Part shown: piece by piece, positions 55,992 through 64,000 of the stretch | Numbering within the stretch: the first letter of the stretch is position 1 | Layout of the letters: every line of letters starts with the position of its first letter | Translations under genes and position numbers: made by a program | The notes under the pieces: model-generated | Told to the model about the DNA's origin: nothing | What the model saw: only the letters and a program-made list of their open reading frames with translations | Databases searched by the model: none | Origin: Aporhodopirellula rubra | Lineage (GTDB): Bacteria > Planctomycetota > Planctomycetia > Pirellulales > Pirellulaceae | Length of the DNA stretch: 64,000 nucleotides | NCBI RefSeq assembly: GCF_014192335.1 | Contig: NZ_JACHXU010000004.1 | Location: 124,001-188,000 of the forward strand | Reading direction: 5' to 3'

Positions 55992-57086
55992 TTACTGTGT
56001 CCGAAAAACTTGCGTCGCCGAATCGTCAGCCACCGAATCCTCAGTCGCCATGTCGTCCTCGCCAGCGTCTTCCGGTTCCGAATCCTGATTTTGCTCGTCG
56101 ACCTCGCGTTCCAATCTTGCGATCAGCAATCGGATCAATCGAGCCTCTCGCTGGGTGACCTCAAGTTCCGCACGCAGACGCACGAGCTGTTTCTCGGGCG
56201 TTTTTCGAAACAGTCGCGCCGACACGTCCAGCAAAACGAGCGCCCGGAATGCCTTTAAGACCGTTCCCCGTAGCCGGTAGGCTCGAGCGAGTTTGGTCAG
56301 TTGCGGGAGCTTGGCCAATTTCGCGATCCGAGTTCCCCGCATCGCTTGCATCGACCGCAGGAACGAGAAAAACGGTAACGCGATGATCGCCAAATCGACC
56401 CAGTGCCGGCGAATGTAGTCCAGTTTTTTCTCGGCAATCGAAACCATCAAAATGAATTCCGCCGCGAACGCGAACCAGATCACGCCGGTCCCGATGTGCA
56501 GCGAAACCCGCAACCATTGATAGCGAGCAACCTGGTCTTTTAATAAGAATTCAACGATCAACACAGGCAAAATCAGCAAAGCGATCCCAATCATCGGGAC
56601 GCTAAAATGCTGTTCCAATCGTCTCCTCAACCGCCGGTTGGGCCGCTGCCATCCGAGTCCCGGCAGCCATAAATAGCCGTGCATTTCCGCACTCTTGGCA
56701 CACATTCTTAGCGACGGACAAATACAGAACACCACCGAATAGACGTGGAACCAACGCATCGCTCGCGTTTTCGGACGGATGATCCAGTGATAAATCGATT
56801 CCGCGATCACGATCGGCCAAACCAACCACATCACCCCGATCGCGAGACGTTCGAGCAACACCTGCGTGGGCGAAACCGGACCGAGAACGGGCATGTCCTC
56901 CTGCTCGAAATCAATCGGATTGTTACGCCCTTCCTCTACAGAGACATCCGACGCGATCGTTTTCTCGCGAATCGATGGCACGTCGACCCATATCACGATC
57001 AACACCGCCTGGCTAACCAAGAACGCAACCGCTAGTGAAAACATCAGCGGCGCGGTCAGAACGGCGATACGGGTGTGGATCAACAT
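55992..57086 (-). CDS. Membrane protein with voltage-sensor-like S4 segment
   Basis: The protein has 364 residues. An N-terminal helix ('LTAPLMFSLAVAFLVSQAVLIVIWV'), an acidic external segment, and further helices at about 85-100, 115-130, 172-190 and 205-232 are seen. A basic amphipathic stretch follows ('FFSFLRSMQAMRGTRIAKLA', 'KLPQLTKLARAYRLRGTVLK'), with Arg/Lys spaced three to four residues apart, like an S4 voltage sensor or its linker. The C-terminal 70 residues form a charged coiled coil ending in an acidic tail. No pore-loop selectivity filter (TVGYG) is present, so it is not an obvious potassium channel. Its function is unknown. Confidence 0.72.
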   Translation of the reverse strand: MLIHTRIAVLTAPLMFSLAVAFLVSQAVLIVIWVDVPSIREKTIASDVSVEEGRNNPIDFEQEDMPVLGPVSPTQVLLERLAIGVMWLVWPIVIAESIYHWIIRPKTRAMRWFHVYSVVFCICPSLRMCAKSAEMHGYLWLPGLGWQRPNRRLRRRLEQHFSVPMIGIALLILPVLIVEFLLKDQVARYQWLRVSLHIGTGVIWFAFAAEFILMVSIAEKKLDYIRRHWVDLAIIALPFFSFLRSMQAMRGTRIAKLAKLPQLTKLARAYRLRGTVLKAFRALVLLDVSARLFRKTPEKQLVRLRAELEVTQREARLIRLLIARLEREVDEQNQDSEPEDAGEDDMATEDSVADDSATQVFRTQ

Positions 57087-57201
57087 ATACAGATCGGAAT
57101 GGCGGACGTGGACGGAGTCAATCGGTCACCATGCTCGATACCTTATTCAGAATTCATGGGGGTGCTTGGTAAAACCACGTCGCTTTGTTGTACTGTTGCT
57201 C

Positions 57202-58401
57202 ATGAATACTAACCTGCATTTCGATTGTCTCAGTGGCATCAGTGGCGACATGACCCTCGGCGCCTTGATCGACCTCGGCGTTGACCCCGACCTGATCCGC
57301 ACCGGCCTCGCTTCACTCAATGTGGCGGAATTAAAACTGCACGTCGATGACGTCAAGAAATGCGGATTCCGGGCGACGTACATCCGTGTCGAGCACCCCG
57401 AACAGAAGGCCCACCGCCACCTCCATCATATCGAAGCCATGATTGAGGCAGCGGACGCGATCTCCGAGGGCGCCAAAACTTTGGCACGACGGATCTTTCA
57501 ATGTATCGGCGAAGCCGAAGCAAAGGTGCACGGTTGCAGTTTGCAGAAAGTGCATTTTCACGAGGTCGGTGCCGTTGACTCGATCGCCGATATCGTCGGA
57601 ACCTCCATCGCGATCGATGCCCTCGGAATCGACAGCGTCACCTCGTCAGCAATCCCGACGGGCACCGGTTCGATCACGATCGACCACGGACGCGTGGCCG
57701 TCCCCGCACCCGCCACCGCGGAAATCCTCACCGGCGTGCCCTTGGCGTACTGCGAAATCGAATCGGAATTGACCACGCCAACCGGCGCCGCGATCATCAA
57801 AACGCTCGCGTCATCGTTCGGCCCGCCACCTCCGATGACACCTCACCGCGTCGGATACGGTGCCGGAACCCGCGATCTACCCGGACAAGCAAACGTTCTG
57901 CGAGTGACGTTGGGTGAACGGCACGATGCGGCCGCAGATCCCGGCAAAGTCGAATCGGACCGTGTGACGTTGCTGGAAACAAACATCGACGACGCCACCG
58001 CCGAACAACTCGCCGACGTCTCTCAGCGACTACTCACCGCCGGTGCGCTGGACGTTTGGCAAACTCCCTGCGTGATGAAGAAGGGACGACTCGCCAGTGT
58101 TCTGTCCGTGCTTTGCGGTGGTTCAAAAGCAGCCATCATGCAAAACATCCTGTTTCAGCACACGTCGACAATTGGTATCCGTCGTCAAATCCTCGATCGA
58201 ACGAAACTGTCACGCCGAGCCGTCGAAGTCGAAACCGCCCACGGTCCCGCCAAGGGCAAAGTCGTCACTCTACCCGACGGCACGGAGCGGTTCTCGCTCG
58301 AGGACGACGAAGCCAAACGACTCGCCACCGCGAGCGGCAAGTCAACAAGCCTGATCCAAAACGAGGCCGTTGAAAACTGGAATCGCCAGCAAAAGAGTTA
58401 G
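57202..58401 (+). CDS. larC: Nickel insertion protein LarC (P2TMN nickel chelatase)
   Basis: I chose ATG 57202 (MNTNLHFDCLSGISGDMTLG, 399 residues), the usual length of the full protein. It has the 'DCLSGISGDMTLGALIDLG' start and 'HRHLHHIEAMIEAA' His-rich segment. 'VHFHEVGAVDSIADIVG', 'SSAIPTGTGSITIDHGRVAVPAPATAEIL' (in parts) and 'LETNIDDATAEQLADVSQRL' follow. It inserts Ni into the pyridinium dithiocarboxylate cofactor of lactate racemase and related enzymes in a CTP-dependent step. It is a single frame, unlike lactobacilli where a ribosomal frameshift joins larC1 and larC2. larA, larB and larE are not in the window. Confidence 0.93.
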   Translation: MNTNLHFDCLSGISGDMTLGALIDLGVDPDLIRTGLASLNVAELKLHVDDVKKCGFRATYIRVEHPEQKAHRHLHHIEAMIEAADAISEGAKTLARRIFQCIGEAEAKVHGCSLQKVHFHEVGAVDSIADIVGTSIAIDALGIDSVTSSAIPTGTGSITIDHGRVAVPAPATAEILTGVPLAYCEIESELTTPTGAAIIKTLASSFGPPPPMTPHRVGYGAGTRDLPGQANVLRVTLGERHDAAADPGKVESDRVTLLETNIDDATAEQLADVSQRLLTAGALDVWQTPCVMKKGRLASVLSVLCGGSKAAIMQNILFQHTSTIGIRRQILDRTKLSRRAVEVETAHGPAKGKVVTLPDGTERFSLEDDEAKRLATASGKSTSLIQNEAVENWNRQQKS

Positions 58402-58476
58402 ACTTCGTATCACCTCAACGAAACGAACTTCACCGCGAGTTTCCAAGAACCGGCGGGAATCAACCGATCCGGGAAA

Positions 58477-59373
58477 CTACCCCATTTGTTCGATCGTCAG
58501 GTCATAGATTTCGTTGGCATCGAGCACCACGTCGTTGTTTTCGAACAGCTTCGCGATTGCCGCTTTATGGGTTCGCATTTTTAACCCGCCGACACCGATC
58601 GGTCCGTAAACAATCGGCGAGTCGTCATCGCCGTCCCGCAGACGCTTAGCTTTATCGAACGCTTCGACACCGCCGATTCCCGCGGGCGGGACTGCATTTA
58701 GGTCAATCGCGACCCGAATTTTCTTCAACGAACCGAGCTCTTCGGCGGACAACAACTCAACTCCCGCGGCACCACACGCAACGATCGCATCGACACGACC
58801 GAGTATCTCCATTTTGGCTTCGTCAGATTCCGGTGCCGCCGCTTCCAGGTTGCTGCTGTGTGAGTCGCTCGCACCGATCCCGACCGCGATGTCATGACAT
58901 GCCGATTCGGCACGCTTCAACGACCGGCTGGTGACGATGACGTGTGCCCCCTGACGCGTTAACAAATGCGCCACACGCCGGCCCACCGGACCGGTACCTC
59001 CGAGAACCGCACACGTTGCGCCTTCGAGCGGCATGTGTTTGGTGATCGATGCCACTGCCGCTGCGGCTGTCGTGTTGCATCCCGATGCGTCGAGCATCAC
59101 GGACACTCGCACGGGACCAAAAAACGCTTTCTGTACCGCACCGAATAACTCTTCGGCTTGGTTGACATCATTGCCACCGACGAAAATCGCCGTGCTCTTC
59201 AAATCGTCCCCGCCGCGAGTGAACATGGCACCGTGAACCAATGACTCCACGCCCGATGGCTCAACCGAATCGTATTGCAACAAACGGTCCACGCCCGCAT
59301 CGATGGCAACAATGGCATCAAAGGAACTCGCATGCGAATCAACATCGAACTGCAGAAGAATTTTCTCGGCCAT
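58477..59373 (-). CDS. mtdB: NAD(P)-dependent methylene-H4MPT dehydrogenase
   Basis: I chose ATG 59373 (MAEKILLQFDVDSHASSFDA, 298 residues), with AAGGTGA upstream. 'HPDASS'-like substrate-loop residues ('VSVMLDASGCNTTAAAAVAS'), the Rossmann fold 'CAVLGGTGPVGRRVAHLLTR', 'VIVTSRSLKRAESAC', 'VDAIVACGAAGVELLS' and 'AIDLNAVPPAGIGGVEAFDKA' identify the MtdA/MtdB family. It oxidises methylene-tetrahydromethanopterin to methenyl-H4MPT, the step after Fae in formaldehyde oxidation or C1 transfer. It follows fae on the same strand after 154 nt that contain a hairpin. MtdB rather than MtdA is preferred from the fae neighbourhood. Confidence 0.9.
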   Translation of the reverse strand: MAEKILLQFDVDSHASSFDAIVAIDAGVDRLLQYDSVEPSGVESLVHGAMFTRGGDDLKSTAIFVGGNDVNQAEELFGAVQKAFFGPVRVSVMLDASGCNTTAAAAVASITKHMPLEGATCAVLGGTGPVGRRVAHLLTRQGAHVIVTSRSLKRAESACHDIAVGIGASDSHSSNLEAAAPESDEAKMEILGRVDAIVACGAAGVELLSAEELGSLKKIRVAIDLNAVPPAGIGGVEAFDKAKRLRDGDDDSPIVYGPIGVGGLKMRTHKAAIAKLFENNDVVLDANEIYDLTIEQMG

Positions 59374-59413
59374 CACTCGCTCACCTTTTGCGAAAGAACT
59401 GTCTGTTTACAAA

Positions 59414-59445
59414 AACAGCTTCGAGGTTTTTCCCTCGAAGCTGTT
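59414..59445 (-). terminator. Hairpin between fae and mtdB (terminator/attenuator)
   Basis: Perfect 13-bp stem AACAGCTTCGAGG/CCTCGAAGCTGTT with a 6-nt loop. On the minus strand it is followed by TTTTTG. It lies 82 nt after the fae stop and 41 nt before the mtdB start, so it probably gives more fae than mtdB transcript. Confidence 0.75.
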
Positions 59446-59527
59446 GTCGCGGCAAAGCCACTGGCTTTTCTCAGGCAACGTTCTCGAACGTCAACGTCAC
59501 CCGCATCATCGCTCGGCGACGAATGAT

Positions 59528-60025
59528 TTAGAAACCCTTGAAAGGGTGCGCCGCGGAATCTTTCTTAGCCAACATGTCGTCCACGCTCGGCTTGTTCGCC
59601 AACGCCGACTTGAGCGATTCAAGTGTCGCTTCGTAGTTGTACTTGTAGATCTTTTCGTCATCTTCAGCGGCAGGGTGAATGAACACGCCACAAACGCAAA
59701 CGAGTTCTTCGGCTGCGTCGCGTGGGATGATTCCTTGGCTGACCGCGTCAGCAACCGCTTGCGCGACTGCGGCTTGGGCAGGGCCGAACATTTGGACGGC
59801 TTGCTTCATACCCTTGATGGTCACTTTAGTGATCATCACAGTCGACGGTTTAACGGCGACGTTGGGTTCGAGCACGGCCAACAAATTGGTGTGACCTTCG
59901 CTTTGGTTGGCCAGAGCGTTTGCGAAAGCGGTTCCGACAGGACCGTTCTTGCTACCGATCATTAGGTCGATGTGAGCGACTTCGTTGCCGTCACCGACCA
60001 GGGCTTCTCCGATGTGAAAATGCAT
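59528..60025 (-). CDS. fae: Formaldehyde-activating enzyme
   Basis: The protein has 165 residues, with GAGG 9 nt before the ATG. It catalyses condensation of formaldehyde with tetrahydromethanopterin to methylene-H4MPT in the cytoplasm. The start 'FHIGEALVGDGNEVAHIDLMIG' contains the catalytic His (in 'EVAHIDL'). 'GPVGTAFANALANQSEGHTNLLAVLEPN' (in parts), 'VMITKVTIKGMKQAVQMFGPAQ' and 'DAVSQGIIPRDAAEELVCVCGVFIHP' are strongly conserved in the family. It is followed by mtdB and is divergent from an ATP-grasp gene, a grouping expected for planctomycete H4MPT-linked C1 metabolism. Confidence 0.96.
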   Translation of the reverse strand: MHFHIGEALVGDGNEVAHIDLMIGSKNGPVGTAFANALANQSEGHTNLLAVLEPNVAVKPSTVMITKVTIKGMKQAVQMFGPAQAAVAQAVADAVSQGIIPRDAAEELVCVCGVFIHPAAEDDEKIYKYNYEATLESLKSALANKPSVDDMLAKKDSAAHPFKGF

Positions 60026-60233
60026 GACAGGATGCCTCTAAGTAAAAGAGTTTTGGGAAACGACCGGTGGGGAACCCGAGGTCCTTACCCCACACGTGGA
60101 GAGGTTTCGAGAGTGCACGTCATTCACAACGCCACGAGCTACGAATTCCAAGAGTGATGGGTGGGTCTTGCAAAACGAAACGGTAACAAACCCACCGAAC
60201 CTCGCCAACCAGGTCGCCCATTTCGGTCCTCCA

Positions 60234-61475
60234 ATGCCTCAAATCCCCCGCATATTGTTGGTCGGAGCGTCAATCCGGTGGGCCGCTCAATCCGCCGCAT
60301 CGCATTGCCGCGTCGTCGGCATGGATTTGTTTGGAGATCAAGACACCATCGCCGCCTGCAAAAGGTTTCAAATCATTTCAAATGCGGAACGTTCCAACGC
60401 ACAGAATTTAGCCCACGCCATCGCTCAGTTTGCCAGCACCGAGCACGCGACCACGCTTCGCGTCGGCGGCATGCAGCATGAATCCACGATCCAACCCGAA
60501 GCGGCAGCATCGCTCGCCCTCGCCTGCGGCTTACGTTTTCCCGAAACCCTCACCTCAGCCGATTTTTCAAAAACGTACGGAAACCGCCAACCAACAAACG
60601 CCTCCTGGTTGATCAAGAGAGTGAATTCTACGGGCGGGCTCGGCATTGAAGTCTATCGACAATCCGCCAACGACACATTGCCCACCAACGTCTATCTGCA
60701 ACGTCGAATCTCAGGCCGCCCCTATGGATTGGTCGCTTTGGCAACGGGCAACGAAGTCAAACTGCTCGGCCTGACTCGATCCATGCATGTCCGGTTTGGC
60801 GCACGTCCGTTTGTCTATGCCGGATCGCGAACTCTTTCGACCAATCACACTCGGCGTCTTCTGACGACTCGAGAAATCAACGCGATGCAAAAACTCGCCG
60901 AAGCAGTCGCCCACCGGCGTTGCCTACGCGGCCTATTCAACCTGGATTTTATCCAAGACCGACAAAATCAATGGTGGCTGCTCGAAGTGAATGAACGGCC
61001 GAGCGCCTCGTGTGAAGTGATCGAACGCGAGGCGAGAGCGACCGGTCGACTCGACAGCAACGAATCCCTCATGGCGATGCACATTAAAAGCGTGCTGGGA
61101 AACGATTACGACAACCAAATAAGCTTGTTCCGCTCGACGTTCGATAACGAATCAAATGCTGCAAAAAGCATCCATGCCAAACGAATCGTCTACAGTCGTC
61201 ACGACGGCCGCGTTCATCTCTCAAAACTCACCCCTGATTGGCGTACCGATCTCACCGCAGCGGTTCTACCGAAACAGACGACTCGCATACAAATCGCAGA
61301 CCAGCCCGCGGAGGGAACTCCGGTGCAACGTGGCCAACCGATCGCGACCGTTCTGATTGACAGCAACGAAGAACGAAAAACTTTCGCGCGACAGCTAAAA
61401 CACTCCGTTGCAGAAGTTCAGTCGTGCGTGATCACCTCAGCACCAAATTTCGAGCCAAAGAATTTTGATCTCTGA
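60234..61475 (+). CDS. ATP-grasp protein of the H4MPT-linked C1 gene cluster
   Basis: I chose ATG 60234 (MPQIPRILLVGASIRWAAQS, 413 residues). The N-terminal pre-ATP-grasp Rossmann-like part has 'RILLVGASIRWAAQSAASHC' and 'VVGMDLFGDQDT'. The ATP-grasp core (about 130-300) shows the lysine strand 'ASWLIKRVNSTGGLGIEVYR', 'VYLQRRISGRPYGLVALATG' and the metal-binding 'GLFNLDFIQDRQNQWWLLEVNERPSAS' (in parts; final E and N). The C-terminal 110 residues resemble a small beta domain ('AEGTPVQRGQPIATVLI'). ATP-grasp genes beside fae and mtd genes are known in methylotrophs and planctomycetes and are proposed to act in tetrahydromethanopterin or methanofuran synthesis as carboxylate-amine ligases. The exact substrate is unproven. 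Confidence 0.85.
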   Translation: MPQIPRILLVGASIRWAAQSAASHCRVVGMDLFGDQDTIAACKRFQIISNAERSNAQNLAHAIAQFASTEHATTLRVGGMQHESTIQPEAAASLALACGLRFPETLTSADFSKTYGNRQPTNASWLIKRVNSTGGLGIEVYRQSANDTLPTNVYLQRRISGRPYGLVALATGNEVKLLGLTRSMHVRFGARPFVYAGSRTLSTNHTRRLLTTREINAMQKLAEAVAHRRCLRGLFNLDFIQDRQNQWWLLEVNERPSASCEVIEREARATGRLDSNESLMAMHIKSVLGNDYDNQISLFRSTFDNESNAAKSIHAKRIVYSRHDGRVHLSKLTPDWRTDLTAAVLPKQTTRIQIADQPAEGTPVQRGQPIATVLIDSNEERKTFARQLKHSVAEVQSCVITSAPNFEPKNFDL

Positions 61476-61502
61476 GTTTCGGAACTGCGTATTTCTGATT
61501 CA

Positions 61503-62006
61503 TCAAGTTTTGAGCGACTTGGCCAAGAAGATCGTTTCTCCGAGATCGCGATTGCCAGGAGGGTCTTGAAAATCACACCGGCGATAAAGATTCGCCGCAG
61601 CCTGATTGCCGCGGTACACTTCCAGCGTCAACTTGCAACAACCACGTTGCCGCGCCAGGTCCGTCGCCGCTTCGATGAGTCGCCGACCGATTCCTCGTCC
61701 CCGATGACTACGAGTGACCATCACATCGTGCAGATTCAGCACCGGCATGGCCGCAAACGTCGAAAAGGTCTCAAAGGCATTGATCAGCCCCACGGCCTGC
61801 GGCGGTGCTCCCGTGATTTCCTCCATCGCGAGCAACGAAACCGCATTCTCGCGGCGAGCCAACTCATCAACGACACGCTGACGAACGGAAAAGGGCAGTC
61901 CAATTCCGCCGATCGCCGGATCCGCCGAATACTCTGACAACAATCGTAAAATCGCAACGCGGTGCGTCTGCGATTGATAGTCAGCAACGAGAGTTCGGAT
62001 ACTCAT
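61503..62006 (-). CDS. GNAT family N-acetyltransferase
   Basis: I chose ATG 62006 (MSIRTLVADYQSQTHRVAIL, 167 residues). The GNAT fold shows 'AVGLINAFETFSTFAAMPVLNLHDVMVTRSHRGRGIGRRLIEAA' (in parts), with acetyl-CoA pyrophosphate loop 'RSHRGRGIG', then 'KLTLEVYRGNQAAANLYRRCDF'. The acceptor substrate is unknown. The stretch 'YRRCDFQDPPGNRDLGETIF' is the usual C-terminal strand region. It lies between the ATP-grasp gene (convergent) and the GH2 gene (same strand, about 100 nt). Confidence 0.9.
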   Translation of the reverse strand: MSIRTLVADYQSQTHRVAILRLLSEYSADPAIGGIGLPFSVRQRVVDELARRENAVSLLAMEEITGAPPQAVGLINAFETFSTFAAMPVLNLHDVMVTRSHRGRGIGRRLIEAATDLARQRGCCKLTLEVYRGNQAAANLYRRCDFQDPPGNRDLGETIFLAKSLKT

Positions 62007-62108
62007 GAGAACTTCAGCAAGGCGTGTGAGAGGATTCTTGACCAGACGTTCACGCCTATACCTAACCTCTCGCCCCCGATCACATCTAGCCCCCACCCAC
62101 CCTTGGTT

Positions 62109-64000
62109 TTACTCCGGCGAAACGTCAATCTTAGCAACCCCCGGTATCAATCCCTCCGCGGATGCGGTCACAGAGATGACGCCCTTCGAATCCGTCGCTC
62201 GAACGATGCCGATACAGCGTCCTCGAAACGCACGACGCCGACTCGCCTGAAATGGCTCGTGACTAACGATCGACGCACTATCGACCGCGATCAATTTCCC
62301 GGGACCATCCACCTTAAATGCGATTTCAGATTCCGACCGGGGAACACGAACGCCGCTTGAGTCAGTTACTGTCACCTCCACGTACGCCACTTCGTCAAAA
62401 CCAGGAGTCAACGTCGATCGGTTGACGCGAACCTCGATCCGGGCCGCTTCCCCCGCCGTTGCTAACTCATCCCGAGCAACCTCGACGCCGTCGTTTCGTC
62501 CGATCGCAATCAAACGCCCCACTGAGAACGGAACGCTCCAATTCCGAGCACTCGCGTCGCTCGGTAACGCTTGAACTCCCAAAGAGCGGCCGTTGAGTAC
62601 CAATTCCACCTCGTCACAGTTGCTGTATACCTCCACATTCTCTTCGTGATCATCCGTTGCTCTCGGCGACCAATCGTCAAACAGAACTTGCTGTCGTTTC
62701 CATTGAATGCCTTCGTAGCCCGGATCCGTTGGCGTCTTCTCCGTCGGAGCGATTCGACGGAACACTCGAACCATGGGCGTCTCACTCCACCAACTTTGCC
62801 GTTCTCGACCACGTGCGTAAGAACGCAGCGTCCGGTCGAGCAACCCGCTGTTGTACGTCGTCACCGGCCATTGCCATGACTCGCCCAAGTAATCAATCCC
62901 CACCCAGAGAAACTGACCGGCGTGATGATCATTGTCACGGCAAGCGAGCCAAATCTTTCGATCGTGCCCTTGCTCGGTACCGATGATCTTCCGCCCAGGC
63001 TGATCCCGCCACGCTTGCAACAATTCGAGGTCACGATAGTTGGTACCAATCACATCGAGCATATCCGCCAGACCATTGTCATAGTCATGACTCACGTTCG
63101 GTCGGAATAACCCCTGCGTCACTGGGCGCGTCGGATCGATGTCGTGACAAATTGCAACAAGATCCTTCAGAATGCTCTTCGCGAGTTCTTCCCTGGGAGT
63201 GTCGTGGATTTCATTGCCGACGCTATACAGGATCACGGACGGGTGATTTCGATCACGACGCAGCGTATCAGCCATGTCACGATGTGCCCACTCGCGAAAA
63301 TGGTGATGGTAATCCTCCCGCCGTTTGCCGATCGTCCAGCAGTCGAAGAACTCGTCCATCACCAAAACTCCCATGCGATCACAGAGATCCAGGAACTCTC
63401 GAGCGACGGGATTATGCGCCGTTCGAACCGCATTCACGCCCAACTCACGCAGGCGACTCAGGCGATGTTCCCAGGCACTCACCGGCACCGCCGCACCGAG
63501 TGCGCCCGCACAATGATGCAAGCACACACCTTTGATTTTCACGTTTTCGCCATTGAGTACGAAACCGGTGTCACTGCGAAACTCGGCCCGGCGAATCCCG
63601 AACGGCGTGCTCACTTGATCGCGTGTCACGCCATCGACAATCACCTTGGCAATCACGGTATAGAGTTTCGGTGATTCCAAACTCCAAAGCACCGGATTCT
63701 CAACAACGGAGTGAACATCGAACATACCGCTAGCCCCCGACTCCAATTCACTTGCGGCATTCCCCTCCGCGACAACGGTGCCATCAGGATCGACGATCGT
63801 CGTGCTGACTTTGACTTCCCGTTTTTTGTCGTTCCTGTTTTCAACCCGCACTTCAACGTCAACTGTCGCGTGAGCCGAAGTGATCTCCGGTGTGGTGACA
63901 TAGACACCTTCGTACGCAACGTGCACCGGATCGACGACTACCATGCGAACATGCCGGTAGATCCCACTGCCGGTGTACCAACGTGAAGCCACCTGTTTCG
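62109..64000 (-). CDS. Glycoside hydrolase family 2 protein, 5' end beyond window edge (partial)
   Basis: The frame is open to the right edge, giving at least 630 residues of the C-terminal part. The visible start 'VASRWYTGSGIYRHVRMVVVD' belongs to the N-terminal sugar-binding domain, then an immunoglobulin-like domain follows ('VENPVLWSLESPKLYTVIAKV'). The TIM barrel has 'GFVLNGENVKIKGVCLHHCAGALG', 'LGVNAVRTAHNPVAREFLDLC' and the acid/base Glu in 'ILYSVGNEIHDTP'. A probable nucleophile Glu is in 'KIIGTEQGHD'. C-terminal beta domains include 'ENVEVYSNCDEVELVLNGRSLG'. The likely activity is beta-galactosidase or a related exo-glycosidase. With the upstream GH genes of this window it suggests broad polysaccharide use. 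Confidence 0.92.
   Translation of the reverse strand, partial: KQVASRWYTGSGIYRHVRMVVVDPVHVAYEGVYVTTPEITSAHATVDVEVRVENRNDKKREVKVSTTIVDPDGTVVAEGNAASELESGASGMFDVHSVVENPVLWSLESPKLYTVIAKVIVDGVTRDQVSTPFGIRRAEFRSDTGFVLNGENVKIKGVCLHHCAGALGAAVPVSAWEHRLSRLRELGVNAVRTAHNPVAREFLDLCDRMGVLVMDEFFDCWTIGKRREDYHHHFREWAHRDMADTLRRDRNHPSVILYSVGNEIHDTPREELAKSILKDLVAICHDIDPTRPVTQGLFRPNVSHDYDNGLADMLDVIGTNYRDLELLQAWRDQPGRKIIGTEQGHDRKIWLACRDNDHHAGQFLWVGIDYLGESWQWPVTTYNSGLLDRTLRSYARGRERQSWWSETPMVRVFRRIAPTEKTPTDPGYEGIQWKRQQVLFDDWSPRATDDHEENVEVYSNCDEVELVLNGRSLGVQALPSDASARNWSVPFSVGRLIAIGRNDGVEVARDELATAGEAARIEVRVNRSTLTPGFDEVAYVEVTVTDSSGVRVPRSESEIAFKVDGPGKLIAVDSASIVSHEPFQASRRRAFRGRCIGIVRATDSKGVISVTASAEGLIPGVAKIDVSPE

Noticed and set aside
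1-64000. Search for tRNA, rRNA, CRISPR arrays, IS elements and phage genes
   Set aside because: No direct-repeat/spacer pattern, transposase motif, integrase or tRNA-like cloverleaf was recognised by eye; a tRNA or covariance-model scan was not possible.

Overview
This 64-kb window looks like a chromosomal segment of a marine Planctomycete, most likely Pirellulaceae (Rhodopirellula-like). The signs are three DUF1559 proteins with type IV pilin-like N-termini, two secreted formylglycine sulfatases, a planctomycete-type ECF sigma/FecR pair, H4MPT-linked C1 genes (fae, mtdB, an ATP-grasp protein), moderately high GC, many weak or absent Shine-Dalgarno sequences and frequent GTG starts. This assignment is an inference from gene content; no rRNA or tRNA gene was seen.

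Layout. 0-10 kb: polysaccharide use, with a XylR-like regulator cut by the left edge, a GH51 arabinofuranosidase, a tandem GH43 protein, a nitroreductase and a DUF5060 glycosidase-like protein. 10-18 kb: an ECF sigma factor with translationally coupled FecR anti-sigma, a DUF1559/small-lipoprotein pair, ilvA, and mntR divergent from a second DUF1559 operon with two MntR-box-like palindromes between them. 18-22 kb: two sulfatases. 22-24.6 kb: marR-pirin-azoR-doxX, a likely electrophile/quinone stress operon with a palindromic operator. 24.7-29.8 kb: an HlyD/fused-ABC/permease efflux operon (RbbA/YbhFSR-like). 30-36.8 kb: a DHOD-like protein and a stress island (Hsp20, universal stress protein, UbiB-like kinase, His-rich coiled coil, FMN reductase, small secreted protein). 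37-47.4 kb: a partly decayed region. A methyltransferase, a DUF547 gene, a glycosyltransferase/membrane protein and an ECF-like fragment are all broken, while a DUF1559/lipoprotein pair, a mercuric-reductase-like flavoprotein, a TVP38-DUF547 fusion and a Crp/Fnr regulator are intact. 47.8-58.4 kb: a caspase-like protein with a Q/S/N-rich tail, trpC, a PLP-dependent basic amino acid decarboxylase, an exported protein, a voltage-sensor-like membrane protein and larC. 58.4-61.5 kb: mtdB and fae with a divergent ATP-grasp gene (C1 metabolism). 61.5-64 kb: a GNAT acetyltransferase and a GH2 glycosidase cut by the right edge.

The observations I rate highest are: (1) two 18-bp palindromes with identical arms and the same TAGC-N4-GCTA core as the enterobacterial MntR box, between mntR and a DUF1559 operon, suggesting manganese control of a DUF1559 system; (2) a DUF547 gene whose frame is destroyed by a clean 11-bp tandem duplication, beside other broken members of what may be one module; (3) a caspase-like protein with a prion-like tail. 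Functions are from recognisable motifs only; no database search was possible.
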